Source: Vibrio algicola (GTDB lineage Bacteria; Pseudomonadota; Gammaproteobacteria; Enterobacterales; Vibrionaceae). Taken from it: a stretch of 64,000 bases of DNA. The position numbers and the translations under genes were made by a program. The stretch spans positions 930,001-994,000 of the forward strand of contig NZ_CP045699.1 in assembly GCF_009601765.2 (NCBI RefSeq), in the 5' to 3' direction. This document shows, piece after piece, positions 45,154 through 54,247 of this stretch (within the stretch, counting starts at the first letter, position 1; each line of letters opens with the position of its first letter). The notes under the pieces were generated by a model. The model did no database searches. It was not told the origin of the DNA and was given only the letters and a program-made list of their open reading frames with translations.

Positions 45154-46026
45154 ATGAAAGTACTTATTGCAGGAGCCAATGGATATATTGGTAGCCACGT
45201 GACGAAGATGTTTGTTGAAAGTGGTTTTGAAGTTTCGACATACAGCAGGGCTAGCGGTGTCCTACCTGATGCTAGAAAGCTCACTAAAGTGCCCGCAGAT
45301 TTATCTGGTTACTTTGATATTGTTGTAAATTGTGCTCGTCCACATTGGTCAGAATTTTCGCCAGAGGAAATAGTTGATATAGAGTCCAAGCTGCTAACGC
45401 AGTTGGATAGGCTAGCGGCTGAAGGTGCGACCAAAATTCACACTTCGGGCGTTTGGCTATTCGGTAATGCGTCTCACAACGACCTCAAAGTGTTTAGGTT
45501 GAAGCCTTTAGATGTGGTGAAACTGGACGCAGTTACAATAGGTCGTGCTATTAAAAAGAAGTGGCATGTAGTTTATTGTCCTAGTTTGGTTTATGGCGGT
45601 GAAAACTGTCAGCTAAAGCGAATTGTCGACTCTTTATCTGACCAAACGATTCAAGTAGCTATACCATCTCAAGGTCATAACCAATACATCCACGTCAATG
45701 ACATCGCAAGGTTTTATTTATCGTTGGTGCAAGGTCGAATTTCCTCAGCACAACATTTTATTGCCGAGACTAAGGGGTATAGCCCTGAAGAGTTTTCCCA
45801 GTTGTTGCTGGACTCTCGAATCATAAAAAAAGTCAGCAAAAGTAATTGGCGTGAGTTTGAAAATATCTTTGGCTTTTCGGCAGTAGAAATAGAAAAACTG
45901 AATCTTAAACTTCCAGTTAGCCCTTTGTTTGAACCGAAAGAGTCCTTAAGGAAGTACATAGAAAATTACACATACAAGCGTTTAAGGTTTCAAGATACTT
46001 TGTCTAATCCCAATCTCGCATGTTAG
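45154..46026 (+). CDS. NAD-dependent epimerase/dehydratase family protein
   Basis: This protein of about 290 residues is an extended short-chain dehydrogenase. The Rossmann start MKVLIAGANGYIGSHV binds NAD(P). IHTSGVWLFG is the serine-threonine strand, but the usual YxxxK is not clear (VKLDAVTIGRAIKKKW stands in that place). So it may be an atypical member. ATG 45154 follows AAGGGA; the reading from 45127 lacks this. It is the last gene before the transposon end. The substrate, probably a nucleotide sugar, is unknown. Confidence 0.75.
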   Translation: MKVLIAGANGYIGSHVTKMFVESGFEVSTYSRASGVLPDARKLTKVPADLSGYFDIVVNCARPHWSEFSPEEIVDIESKLLTQLDRLAAEGATKIHTSGVWLFGNASHNDLKVFRLKPLDVVKLDAVTIGRAIKKKWHVVYCPSLVYGGENCQLKRIVDSLSDQTIQVAIPSQGHNQYIHVNDIARFYLSLVQGRISSAQHFIAETKGYSPEEFSQLLLDSRIIKKVSKSNWREFENIFGFSAVEIEKLNLKLPVSPLFEPKESLRKYIENYTYKRLRFQDTLSNPNLAC

Positions 46027-46154
46027 AACCAATACTCTAACGCGCTTCTGTCCAATTATGAGTTAGTGAGTAGTAATAAACGTTAAGTTTACTCAGAAGT
46101 GATATTGAAGAGTTGTAAGTAACTTTCTTACAGAAATTTGTATGGTTTGGTTTT

Positions 46155-46254
46155 TATGCAAACTTTTACTGCAAAGTTATGCAATCTTCTATTGCAAAAG
46201 TGCATGTAAGTTATTGATTATTTATTTTTATTATGCAGACTTATGTTGCACACA
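46155..46254. repeat. distal transposon end with TnsB sites
   Basis: Read from 46254 inward on the minus strand, sites lie at 46251-46232, 46197-46178 and 46174-46155. Each has TGCAA at the start and TGCATA at the end, as at the other end. The 34-bp gap after the outermost site matches the spread layout of the Tn7 left end. Open frames crossing it are fortuitous. Confidence 0.8.
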
Positions 46255-46346
46255 TCACCTTCTACTGCTTTATCTTTACTTATCAAGTAATTACTTCCCT
46301 AGCTATAACAATGAAAGTAAATTGGTACTAAACAGTGGTACTAAAC

Positions 46347-46607
46347 ATGCGCTATCTCACTAGAAAACCATCTGGAATTTGGTACTTTCGCTATCAAATA
46401 CCTAAAGCATTTCAAGCTCAATTCTATAATCGAACTGAATTTAAAAGATCCTTGCACACAAGAGATTATCAGCGTGCTGCTTTACTTGCGCTGAAGTTAG
46501 AGCTTGAACTTAGGCAAAAGATTGCTGAGCCCGAAAATCAATTTGACTCCACACAGATCAATGGCGAACCTGTCTTAGTGTCTGTTACGACTAAATCTAG
46601 ATTACAT
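46347..46607 (+). pseudogene. tyrosine integrase, N-terminal fragment
   Basis: The first 87 codons (MRYLTRKPSGIWYFRYQIP, then RSLHTRDYQRAALLALKLE) match the DUF6538-type N-terminal DNA-binding domain of genomic-island integrases. The coding sequence is cut by IS copy 2; the catalytic domain is absent. Two direct copies of GGTACTAAACA (46325 and 46337) precede it. Such integrases use RNA genes as attachment sites, so this may be the trace of an older island at ffs. Confidence 0.75.
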
Positions 46608-46614
46608 ATTCTGG

Positions 46615-47439
46615 TCAAGCCCAATAGGACACCTGACTTTGTAATTTTTCATAGTCGATTGGCGTTAAATCACCAAGCGTAGTATGCAACCTTTCATGGT
46701 TGTAATACCGGATATATTCTTCAACATCTTCTTTCATTGCATCACGCGTTAAATAAACCACATTGAGTAGCCATTCATTTTTCAAGCTACCGAAGAACCG
46801 TTCGACGACTGCATTGTCTAAACAAGCTCCAACGCTGCTCATTGATGATGTGATACCATTTCTCGTTAACAGGTGCTGAAATGAACTGCTGGTGTACTGT
46901 GAGCCTCTATCACTATGGAAAAGTAAGCCTCTTTGAGGCTTACGAAGTGTAATTGCCATTTGTAATGCACGTTCAACGAGACCTACCGTCATGCGATCTG
47001 ATAATGCCCAACCAATGATCCGGCGTGAATGTAAATCCATGACTACAGCCAGATACATCCAACCTTGATTGGTTCTCAGATAAGTAACATCTCCGGCCCA
47101 AATACGATTGGGCACTGTAGGATTAAATTGTTGTTTTAATATATTATCTGCAACGCTATCACTATGTTTCCGCTTGGTGGTGATTTTATAAGCTCGACGC
47201 TGACGCACAACAAGACCTAACTTACGCATGATGGTGCGAGTACGATAACGCCCGATAGTGAAGCCTTCTTCACGTAGTTTCTTAGCTAATTGACGAGAGC
47301 CTAAACTTCCACGACTGCGCTTGAATAAGCGCTTGGCAGTTCTGTATAAATTAAGCTCTTGCTCAGTAATGATCTGAGCAGGTCGTGCTAACCAATCATA
47401 AAATGCACTGCGGCTTACTTTTAGAGCGTTACAAAGCAT
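46615..47439 (-). CDS. IS3-family transposase, orfB
   Basis: This 274-residue DDE transposase subunit has an N-terminal HTH_21-like region (LKVSRSAFYDWLARP) and an rve core with IWAGDVTYL, HSDRGSQY and the final glutamate region NAVVERFFGSLKNEW. It is complete. A -1 frameshift on the A7G run near 47521 would join it to orfA to make the full OrfAB transposase, the standard IS3 mechanism. Confidence 0.93.
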   Translation of the reverse strand: MLCNALKVSRSAFYDWLARPAQIITEQELNLYRTAKRLFKRSRGSLGSRQLAKKLREEGFTIGRYRTRTIMRKLGLVVRQRRAYKITTKRKHSDSVADNILKQQFNPTVPNRIWAGDVTYLRTNQGWMYLAVVMDLHSRRIIGWALSDRMTVGLVERALQMAITLRKPQRGLLFHSDRGSQYTSSSFQHLLTRNGITSSMSSVGACLDNAVVERFFGSLKNEWLLNVVYLTRDAMKEDVEEYIRYYNHERLHTTLGDLTPIDYEKLQSQVSYWA

Positions 47440-47483
47440 TTTTATTGGAAATCGAGAGCGATGCTCTCGAATAAATTGAAACT

Positions 47484-47771
47484 TTACTTCATTTCTTTCG
47501 CAAAGAAGGCGCTGGCTTTTTTTAGGATCTCTTTCTCCATTCTAAGCTGCTTTACTTCCTTTCTCAGAGCCATTAATTCCGTTTTTTCATCTGCGTTGAC
47601 AGATGAATTATTGAGTTCGTCAGCCTTCTGCTTCCAAGTGTAAAGCAGGTTTTGTGATACTCCCAACGCATCAGCAGCTTGGGCGACAGAATACCCTTGT
47701 TCGGTAATAAGGCCGATTGCCTCTTCTTTAAATTCTTTCGTATAAGTTCGATATTGACGTTTTGTATTCAT
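47484..47771 (-). CDS. IS3-family orfA
   Basis: This 95-residue protein begins with a helix-turn-helix (TKEFKEEAIGLITEQGYS, LLYTWKQ) followed by a coiled-coil leucine zipper (LRKEVKQLRMEKEILKKAS). It binds the terminal repeats and regulates transposition. ATG 47771 is preferred over the GTG two codons earlier. Confidence 0.9.
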   Translation of the reverse strand: MNTKRQYRTYTKEFKEEAIGLITEQGYSVAQAADALGVSQNLLYTWKQKADELNNSSVNADEKTELMALRKEVKQLRMEKEILKKASAFFAKEMK

Positions 47772-47868
47772 ATTCACCTCGATTGATTATCGTATTATCC
47801 ACAATCAAGGTGTCCAGATCGATTAGACCAGAATAATACCCATTCATTTTGACAATTAGAATATAACC

Positions 47869-50439
47869 TTAATGTTTCTTAACGCTAAACAATAAAGCCG
47901 GTAATACCGTTAAGCTATACAACAATAAAAAGCCTATTGCGATGGTGAGTAAAAATCCAATACTGAACATGCCACGGTGATCGGCAAGTAATAACGAGCC
48001 GAAGGTCACTATGGTAGTAAGAGAGCTTAAAATCGCCGCTTTAGGTGTGGAGGATTGATAAAACTCTTTCACCGATCCCACCGAGCGAAAACGTTCAACA
48101 ATATGAATGCCGTTATCGACACCTAGCCCAAAAATAAGCGGGATCACGATAATATTGGCCATATTGAGTGAATAACCACTCCAATGCGCGACCGCCATTG
48201 TCGACAAGGTGGTGAGCAGTAATGGAATAAAGCTTAGCACCACGTCATGCTTATGCTTTAAGGCAAACAACAAGACTAATGCTATCAAGCCTAATGAATA
48301 ACAGGTGGCTTGTATGAAGGCGGTGGTAATTATCTTACCGACTTGTTGCTCTGCTACTGGGCGACCGGTGGCATTTGGGGCAATTTTTTGTACCGCAGCA
48401 ATAAATTGGTCGAGCTGTTTAACATCACGCATATTGCCCGATGGGTAGGCGACCACTAACGCATAGTCTTGGTTGTAATAACGTTGCGCCAGTGCTTGAG
48501 GAATATCCTTGATTGTCGGTTGCGGCGCTTGCATCATCTGCTGCATGTTTTGTTGCATGGAAGATAAAGGCAATAAAGCATAACGCGAAATGCTGCGATA
48601 GAGATCTTGTGGCGGGGTATTTTTCAGCCATTTTAGGGTACTAGGGTGAACACCTTGTGTGTGTTCAAGCTTGCTAATGAGTGGCTCTAGCTGAATAGTA
48701 TGGGCGGCAGCCGCGGGTGGTTGTTGAAGCGTTTTGGCTAATGTCATCATTCTGCTTTGACGATCTTGCGGCAAAAATGAATTAATCGATAAAGCATTAC
48801 TCACTTCGGGTAGATGTGACAATTTTTGTTGCCATTGTTTTGCTTGCGCGGGCGATGAGGCCAACATCATCATTTGGTAGCTTGAGGTTAACCCTTGCTG
48901 TTGAATTTCTTCTAAGGTTTGTACCGATTCTGAATGCGGCGATTTAAGCACTAAGGTCGAAAAATCAAAGCGCATTTGACTGGCACCAATTCCGGTGACA
49001 ATTAACAATCCAATCGCGATCCCGATGACCAATTTATGGTGTTTTACCAACCAATATTCACCATCTTGTTGCACTTTTTTTTTAGCTTGTGGCTGGTATT
49101 TAGGATAACCGAACAAGAAGAAAAACACCGGTATCACAGTAAACGTGGCTAATAATCCCATTAACATACCGGCAGCGGAAATGATGCCTAATTCAGCCAG
49201 CCCAGTATAGGCGGTAGGGTAGAATCCTAAAAAGCCAATTGCTGAAGTTAATGCGCATAAACTCAGTGGGACAAATGTGCCTCTAACCGACGCTTTTAAA
49301 CAGTCGGTATTATTGTCATGCTTGCCTTGTTCTTCCCGTATTCGTAAACAAAAATGAATCGAAAAATCGACCCCAAGGCCAATAAACATCACTAAGAAGA
49401 CAATCGAAATGGTGTTATACGAACCGACTAACCATAAACCAACCGCTAACGTCCAAATAAGCCCAACAATTACCGCGATATAACTGGCCACAATAATGCG
49501 AACCGAGCGGATGCCAAACCCTAAGATAATGATAAGTCCGATCAGCGACATAGCGCCGGCCAGTTTTACACTGTGATTAGCGTCTTTTATTTCATCAAAA
49601 TCTAATGCCGTTTGTCCGGTTAAGCGAACTTTTACGTTTGGCAAATTGGCGTATTTATTGATCAGTTGATGAGCGGTTTCCATAATCATACGGTTAGGCT
49701 CTTTTTGATCGCGTTGTGGGATTGCGTTAACGCTGATGATCTGATAATTGGTGGTTTTGCTTTGCGGGAATAATAAAGAGAGCCAATTAACCGATTGATT
49801 GGCAGATATTTTATTTGGGGTGTCAGTTTGGTTAGCATGATCAATATCGGCGACTTGGTTGAGAGCGCTAATTAAGAGTTTGGCACTTTTCTCATCTTTA
49901 GTTTCAATCGCTTGGTTTAATTGCGCCAATAATTGCATTGCAGGCGCGGCTGGATTGCTGCTGCTTTGATTTTTGCTGGTGCTTTGACTCATCGCAGCGG
50001 TTTGAAGCCGTGGCAATAGCGCGCTTAAGTTGTGATTAAAATCGTTAAATTCTTGTTTGGATAAAAACCACAACGCTTGCTGTTTTAACCAAGGCAAGGT
50101 AGAGGGAGAGAACACATCTTTAAATAAAGGGGTGCGCGAGAAATCTTGGGTTAAATGTTCGGTCACTTGTTGGATTTGTTGACGATCATCGCCAGAAATG
50201 ACCACCACCAATGAACTTTCAGAATCGCCAAATTGTTGTGATGTTTTATTAAGGTTATCTTTCCACGCGGCATCTTGCTTCACTAAATGGTTTAGATCTG
50301 AATCAACATTAAAGTGATCTTGGCTATACACTACCCCAAAATAACTGCTTACACACAGGCACAATAGGCACAAAACATACGGCCAAGACGGGGTGGAAGA
50401 TTGAGTGGATTTTGCATTACGAGAAAAGAAAGAGAACAT
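47869..50439 (-). CDS. MMPL/RND-type exporter (HAE3 group)
   Basis: This 856-residue inner-membrane protein has an N-terminal helix, a periplasmic domain (about 40-280), six helices, a second periplasmic domain and six more helices. The conserved FIGLGVDFSIHFCLR and FGLGVDNGIHIVERFR hold the aspartates used in proton transfer. HAE3 proteins move lipids or hopanoids; the cargo here is not known. The first periplasmic domain has a serine- and asparagine-rich insert near residue 160. It has no adaptor gene beside it. The IS copy lies 35 bp past its stop. Confidence 0.85.
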   Translation of the reverse strand: MFSFFSRNAKSTQSSTPSWPYVLCLLCLCVSSYFGVVYSQDHFNVDSDLNHLVKQDAAWKDNLNKTSQQFGDSESSLVVVISGDDRQQIQQVTEHLTQDFSRTPLFKDVFSPSTLPWLKQQALWFLSKQEFNDFNHNLSALLPRLQTAAMSQSTSKNQSSSNPAAPAMQLLAQLNQAIETKDEKSAKLLISALNQVADIDHANQTDTPNKISANQSVNWLSLLFPQSKTTNYQIISVNAIPQRDQKEPNRMIMETAHQLINKYANLPNVKVRLTGQTALDFDEIKDANHSVKLAGAMSLIGLIIILGFGIRSVRIIVASYIAVIVGLIWTLAVGLWLVGSYNTISIVFLVMFIGLGVDFSIHFCLRIREEQGKHDNNTDCLKASVRGTFVPLSLCALTSAIGFLGFYPTAYTGLAELGIISAAGMLMGLLATFTVIPVFFFLFGYPKYQPQAKKKVQQDGEYWLVKHHKLVIGIAIGLLIVTGIGASQMRFDFSTLVLKSPHSESVQTLEEIQQQGLTSSYQMMMLASSPAQAKQWQQKLSHLPEVSNALSINSFLPQDRQSRMMTLAKTLQQPPAAAAHTIQLEPLISKLEHTQGVHPSTLKWLKNTPPQDLYRSISRYALLPLSSMQQNMQQMMQAPQPTIKDIPQALAQRYYNQDYALVVAYPSGNMRDVKQLDQFIAAVQKIAPNATGRPVAEQQVGKIITTAFIQATCYSLGLIALVLLFALKHKHDVVLSFIPLLLTTLSTMAVAHWSGYSLNMANIIVIPLIFGLGVDNGIHIVERFRSVGSVKEFYQSSTPKAAILSSLTTIVTFGSLLLADHRGMFSIGFLLTIAIGFLLLYSLTVLPALLFSVKKH

Positions 50440-50803
50440 AACAAGCTTATCGATTCGTTAGATGATCAGGCCAACAGTATACTCTTTAAGGTATTTTGTG
50501 AAAAAGATTAAAATCAATAATAGCCGGAAAAACGGTCCATTTTTTTGTTTTTTTAAGCCTGCGACGACGTCAGTGATAAGCTGAGATTGGCGCTGTCCAG
50601 CTTTATAAAACTCATGTCATTTGGCTAGGTTATTAAATTAAATAGCCCATACAAAATTATAATCAGAAGCTCACGATTGATTCATATCAAGTAACAAAAT
50701 ATGAATAAGAGTAACCTGTGCAACAATTCAATTTATCCAGTCTTTATTCAGGACAGTTTTTATTTACTACTGTCTTAATTCAATATGAGCAGGAAACTTT
50801 AAT
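50440..50803. other. gene-free interval with one inverted repeat
   Basis: GACAGT-N11-ACTGTC (50752-50774) lies 30 bp before the YeeE-type remnant. Nothing else is recognised in these 364 bp, which include the promoter of the exporter gene. Confidence 0.35.
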
Positions 50804-51341
50804 ATGAATCGTAAATGGTTGCTCCCTATTCTGGTTTTATCGGGAGGAGCATTATTGTGGCAATTTATTCTGGCGGGAGGGGCGTTTCACGGTCTTAACC
50901 GGCGGTATCATTATTGCGTTTCTTAACTCTAGTGTATTGGCACAGCATGGTTCGGCGTGGACTATTACCGACGCCGCTTATGAAATGGGCATACATGGAG
51001 GCTCGTTATTTGGTTTGTTTAAAGGGAACCCGAGCCTAGATCACTCTTTGTTTTTTAACCCAATGGTTGGCATGTTTTGGTTAGGGGTTTTAGGCGCGGC
51101 ATTCGCACGTTGCATCAATAACACTAGCATCGCGGCGCCACTTCGTTTTGATCACAGTATGGCATCGATTATTGGTGGATTACTGATGGGAATGGCAGCG
51201 ATGTACAGCGCTTGTAATCTCGGTGGATTTTTTGATGGCATTGCTTCTGGCAGTTTGCATGGCTGGGTTTGGATGTTGATGGCTTTGGCTGGTAGTGTGA
51301 TTGGCATTCGCCTGCGACCATTGTTTGGCTTACATGGTTGA
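50804..51341 (+). pseudogene. YeeE/YedE-type transporter remnant
   Basis: The frame opens MNRKWLLPILVLSGGALLWQ and after about 25 codons shifts near 50885. The rest (TGGIIIAFLNSSVLAQHG through LGGFFDGIASGSLHGWVWML) reads in another frame to 51341. GGIxxGxAxxxSxCNLGGF-like and GSLHGW motifs belong to the YeeE/YedE sulfur-compound transport family. Full members have 350-400 residues; only about 175 codons remain. So a large internal deletion and a frameshift are both likely. Confidence 0.7.
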
Positions 51342-51455
51342 GTTTTCGATAAAATAAGTTTGTTTTTGTGAGCAGAAAATGGCGAGAATCCTATTTCTTT
51401 GTTAATGTTATTACGGCGTTATTGAATAACGACGTAATAATATAGGGAGTTTATA

Positions 51456-51827
51456 ATGAAAACAGTTTCTAAATTTGCTTTTGCTGCGATTGCTGTGGGT
51501 GTGTTGGCCGGCTGTTCATCAAATGATGAAATGATGGCACAACAAAAACAAACGACTGAACAAATCCAAACTCTAACCAATGAATTACAAACTCAAAAAG
51601 AAATGTCAGCTAAGAATGCAGAAGCCGTTTCTCAGTTGCAAGCAAACAATGAAGCGATGCAACAAAAAGCAGAGCAAATGATGAAGGTTTATACCGTCAA
51701 AGAAAACGACACGCTTATGTCTATCTCTCGAGATCATGACATGTCACTAGAAGATCTAATGGCATTAAACTCTGACATTGATAAATCGAAAAAGCTCTTA
51801 ATTGGTACAACCGTTAATATTAAATAA
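51456..51827 (+). CDS. LysM-domain lipoprotein with coiled coil
   Basis: This 123-residue protein has a lipoprotein signal (lipobox LAGC, cysteine at about 20). A coiled-coil, glutamine-rich segment (residues 26-72, resembling Lpp) follows, then a C-terminal LysM domain (VYTVKENDTLMSISRDHDMS). It should be held at the outer membrane by lipid and bind peptidoglycan with LysM. TAGGGAG precedes the ATG. A terminator follows the gene, so it is monocistronic. No close functional match is known to me. Confidence 0.85.
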   Translation: MKTVSKFAFAAIAVGVLAGCSSNDEMMAQQKQTTEQIQTLTNELQTQKEMSAKNAEAVSQLQANNEAMQQKAEQMMKVYTVKENDTLMSISRDHDMSLEDLMALNSDIDKSKKLLIGTTVNIK

Positions 51828-51881
51828 CGATGGTTTGTTAATAAGAGAAATCGACAAAATCAAGATTGAACCATAAGTAAG

Positions 51882-51908
51882 AAAGCTGCCGAATCGGTGG
51901 CTTTTTTT
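51882..51908 (+). terminator. terminator of the LysM lipoprotein gene
   Basis: AAAGCTGCCGA pairs with TCGGTGGCTTT and a long T run follows. Confidence 0.85.
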
Positions 51909-51915
51909 TAGCGCC

Positions 51916-52128
51916 TTAAAGGTCTGTCGAGGCGATCAGCATCACGCCAGCAGCCGTTAACTCGGCGTAAAGAGTCTTGCGCTGTAGTGCATTAATACCA
52001 ATGACCAATTCTTTGCCACCATCAACCGGAATGCTATGAACAACCGGATCATCACCATGCACAAAGCTATTTTGCATATCCACAACAAGCAATGAATCAT
52101 CAAGATATGAAAAGCCGCAATGACCCAT
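51916..52128 (-). pseudogene. nicotinamidase/isochorismatase-family remnant
   Basis: The start LLVVDMQNSFVHG is the N terminus of a nicotinamidase-type cysteine hydrolase. After GINALQ the frame jumps to a PncA-like C terminus (LYAELTAAGVMLIASTDL). The middle, with the catalytic lysine and cysteine, is missing; whole proteins have about 200 residues. The first codons of the open frame lie inside the terminator hairpin of ybiT, so the translated start is uncertain. I read it as an internal-deletion relic. Confidence 0.55.
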
Positions 52129-52142
52129 CGATCATTGCGGCT
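52113..52142 (-). terminator. terminator of ybiT
   Basis: AGCCGCAATGA and TCATTGCGGCT form an 11-bp perfect stem, 21 bp past the ybiT stop. On the minus strand TTTTC follows. Confidence 0.8.
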
Positions 52143-52162
52143 AGTTTCAAGTCATAAGCTAA

Positions 52163-53770
52163 TTATGCAGCGTCTAAAGCGGCTCTTCTTAGGTGCGAAA
52201 GATATTCATTATAAGTGCCTTGGAAGTTAACCAATTTTTTGTCTTTAACATCTATAATTGAGGTGGCAAGAGACGAGACAAATTCACGGTCATGGCTAAC
52301 AAAGATTAACGTACCTTGATACACCTTTAAGGCATCATTTAATGCTTCAATCGCTTCCATATCCATGTGGTTGGTAGGTTCATCCATAACCAAAACATTG
52401 ATGTCTTGTAGCATTAATTTACCGAATAACAGACGGTTCTTTTCACCACCTGAACAGTTTTTGGCTTTTTTATTGGCATCATCAGCGGTAAATAATAAGC
52501 GGCCTAAAAGTCCACGAACCATTAAGTCATCATGCTTCGCGGTGCGCCATTGTGAGATCCAATCAAAGATAGTTAAATCGTTATCAAAATCTGCGGTGCT
52601 ATCTTGCGGGCAATAGCCGATAGACGCATTTTCAGACCATTTTACTACGCCATGATTTTGCTCTAATTCTTTTACCAGACAACGAAGTAAGGTTGATTTA
52701 CCCACACCATTCTCGCCAATCACGGCTAAACGCGTACCGGCTTCAAGTAATAAATTGCCATTTTCGAATAATATCTCGTCTTCAAATCCATGGCTTAAAT
52801 CTTTTAACTCAAGCGCCAAGCGGTGCAGTTTCTTGCCTTCACCAAAATCAATCGATGGACTAATACGGCTAGATGATTTCACTTCATCAAGTTTGATTTT
52901 ATCCATTTTTTTCGCGCGAGAACTGGCTTGTTTTGCTTTAGAGGCGTTAGCACCAAAGCGATTGACGAAGTCTTGCAGTTCACTAATTTCAGCGGCTTTT
53001 TTAGCATTGTTTGACAATAGTTGCTCACGGATCAAACCTGATGCTTCAAGGAAGTATTCGTAGTTACCCGGGTAGATACGAAGCTCACCGTAATCGATAT
53101 CGGCCATGTGAGTACAAACAGAATTTAAGAAGTGACGGTCATGCGAGATGATGATCATGGTGCATTTACGTTGGTTTAACTCTTCAGCCAACCAGTTGAT
53201 GGTATTAATATCAAGGTTGTTGGTTGGTTCATCAAGTAGCAAAATATCAGGATTTGCAAATAGAGCTTGTGCTAATAACACACGCAATTTCCAACCTGGG
53301 GCAACTTGTTGCATTAAACCAAAATGGAATTCTTCTTCGATACCGGCTTGGATTAAAATATCACCGGCGCGGCTTTCGGCTGTGTAACCGTCCATTTCTG
53401 CAAATTCACTTTCAAGCTCGGCCACTTTCATGCCGTCGGCTTCACTCATTTCTGGTAATGAATAAATGCGTTCGCGTTCTTGTTTGATTTCCCAAAGCTT
53501 ACGGTCGCCCATGATCACAACATCGATAACATTTTGTTGTTCAAAAGCAAACTGATCTTGGCTTAGTACGCCGAGTTTTAATCCCGGTGTGATAGAAACG
53601 TTACCAGAACTTGGAGCCAAAGCGCCACTGAGGATCTTCATAAAGGTCGATTTACCACAACCATTGGCACCAATAAGACCGTACTTATTGCCGTTACCAA
53701 ATTTGGCAGAAATATTTTCAAATAAAGGCTCAGCGCCAAATTGCATGGTGATGTTAGCGGTAGAAATCAA
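52163..53770 (-). CDS. ybiT: ABC-F ATPase, YbiT type
   Basis: This 535-residue cytoplasmic protein has two ABC domains in tandem and no membrane part. Walker A motifs are [12 protein letters not shown] (about residue 36) and [11 protein letters not shown]; signature and Walker B are visible as [11 protein letters not shown] and SGGEKNR with [10 protein letters not shown]. The ABC-F linker between domains is lysine-rich. The first signature ([15 protein letters not shown]) is degenerate, as in YbiT. ABC-F proteins bind the ribosomal E site and assist stalled translation. It is a single gene. Confidence 0.92.
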   Translation of the reverse strand: MISTANITMQFGAEPLFENISAKFGNGNKYGLIGANGCGKSTFMKILSGALAPSSGNVSITPGLKLGVLSQDQFAFEQQNVIDVVIMGDRKLWEIKQERERIYSLPEMSEADGMKVAELESEFAEMDGYTAESRAGDILIQAGIEEEFHFGLMQQVAPGWKLRVLLAQALFANPDILLLDEPTNNLDINTINWLAEELNQRKCTMIIISHDRHFLNSVCTHMADIDYGELRIYPGNYEYFLEASGLIREQLLSNNAKKAAEISELQDFVNRFGANASKAKQASSRAKKMDKIKLDEVKSSSRISPSIDFGEGKKLHRLALELKDLSHGFEDEILFENGNLLLEAGTRLAVIGENGVGKSTLLRCLVKELEQNHGVVKWSENASIGYCPQDSTADFDNDLTIFDWISQWRTAKHDDLMVRGLLGRLLFTADDANKKAKNCSGGEKNRLLFGKLMLQDINVLVMDEPTNHMDMEAIEALNDALKVYQGTLIFVSHDREFVSSLATSIIDVKDKKLVNFQGTYNEYLSHLRRAALDAA

Positions 53771-54112
53771 AGAAGTTCCCTAGGTATGTATTGAACTATC
53801 GTATTGTGATAGTGCAAATCAACGGATTAAAAGTGTGAATTAATAGGCGACGAATTATACAGGTTTATGGAGTAAATAATAGATGCGTGAGCCAAGTCAC
53901 AGAAGTTAGTTTTTAAAGTGTGCCTTTAACTCATAATTTTAATTATTAGCGTTTATTTTCAATGGGTTAATTTATAACGATGATTTATTGATTGCCATTC
54001 AGCCTAATGTTGTCTGAACAAAGGCAAGCTGAGATGAAAAGGTTAAGCTAAAATGGTGATGAAAAAGGCGTTAAGTGACATTAAGTCATCAATTTTATGA
54101 TGGGAAATTGGC
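53771..54112. other. gene-free interval
   Basis: This stretch should hold the ybiT promoter. I see no gene, RNA or repeat of note. Confidence 0.4.
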
Positions 54113-54208
54113 ATGAAATTAATTTGGTTAAAGTTATTGATCACCATTGTAGTTTTTGCGGCATTATTTGGTTGGGTTTATTACAAAGTGCAAAGTGGTG
54201 TTCAATAA
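54113..54208 (+). CDS. putative 31-residue membrane protein
   Basis: The frame encodes one hydrophobic helix (LLITIVVFAALFGWVYY) between a short basic N terminus (MKLIWLK) and a polar tail (KVQSGVQ). GGGAAA lies 8 bp before the ATG. It would sit in the inner membrane. Nothing known is recognised; small one-helix proteins often modulate larger membrane complexes. It is convergent with the ycgB gene. Support is limited to the coding pattern and ribosome-binding site. Confidence 0.5.
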   Translation: MKLIWLKLLITIVVFAALFGWVYYKVQSGVQ

Positions 54209-54247
54209 CACTATAACCTATAACTGATCCTGCCTAGCTAATGTCGT

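Larger units (their letters stand above)
20885..46254 (+). mobile_element. Tn7-like CRISPR-associated transposon, type I-F3, at ffs
   Basis: Both ends carry TGT/ACA termini and arrays of about 20-bp TnsB-like sites: TGTTTGCAACATAAGTC at 20885 and, inverted, TGTGTGCAACATAAGTC ending at 46254. The element encodes TnsA, TnsB, TnsC, TniQ, Cas8/5, Cas7, Cas6 and a mini array with an ffs-matching guide. It lacks cas1, cas2 and cas3, so it guides insertion rather than cutting. An Xre repressor and attachment at ffs fit the branch described as I-F3b. The flanking five bases (TCTGA at 20880-20884, TCACC at 46255-46259) do not form the expected duplication. Cargo: type I restriction-modification, Abi_2, umuDC remnants and a distal group of single genes. 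Confidence 0.93.
46608..47834 (-). mobile_element. IS3-family insertion sequence, copy 2 (intact)
   Basis: It has the same ends as copy 1, in inverted orientation. Both reading frames are open, so it is probably active. It interrupts the integrase gene. The 43 kb between the copies, including the whole CAST, is bounded by inverted IS copies. Confidence 0.92.

Noticed and set aside
46142..46363. 73-codon frame at the distal transposon end
   Set aside because: It consists of TnsB-site repeats and AT-rich end sequence and is not coding.
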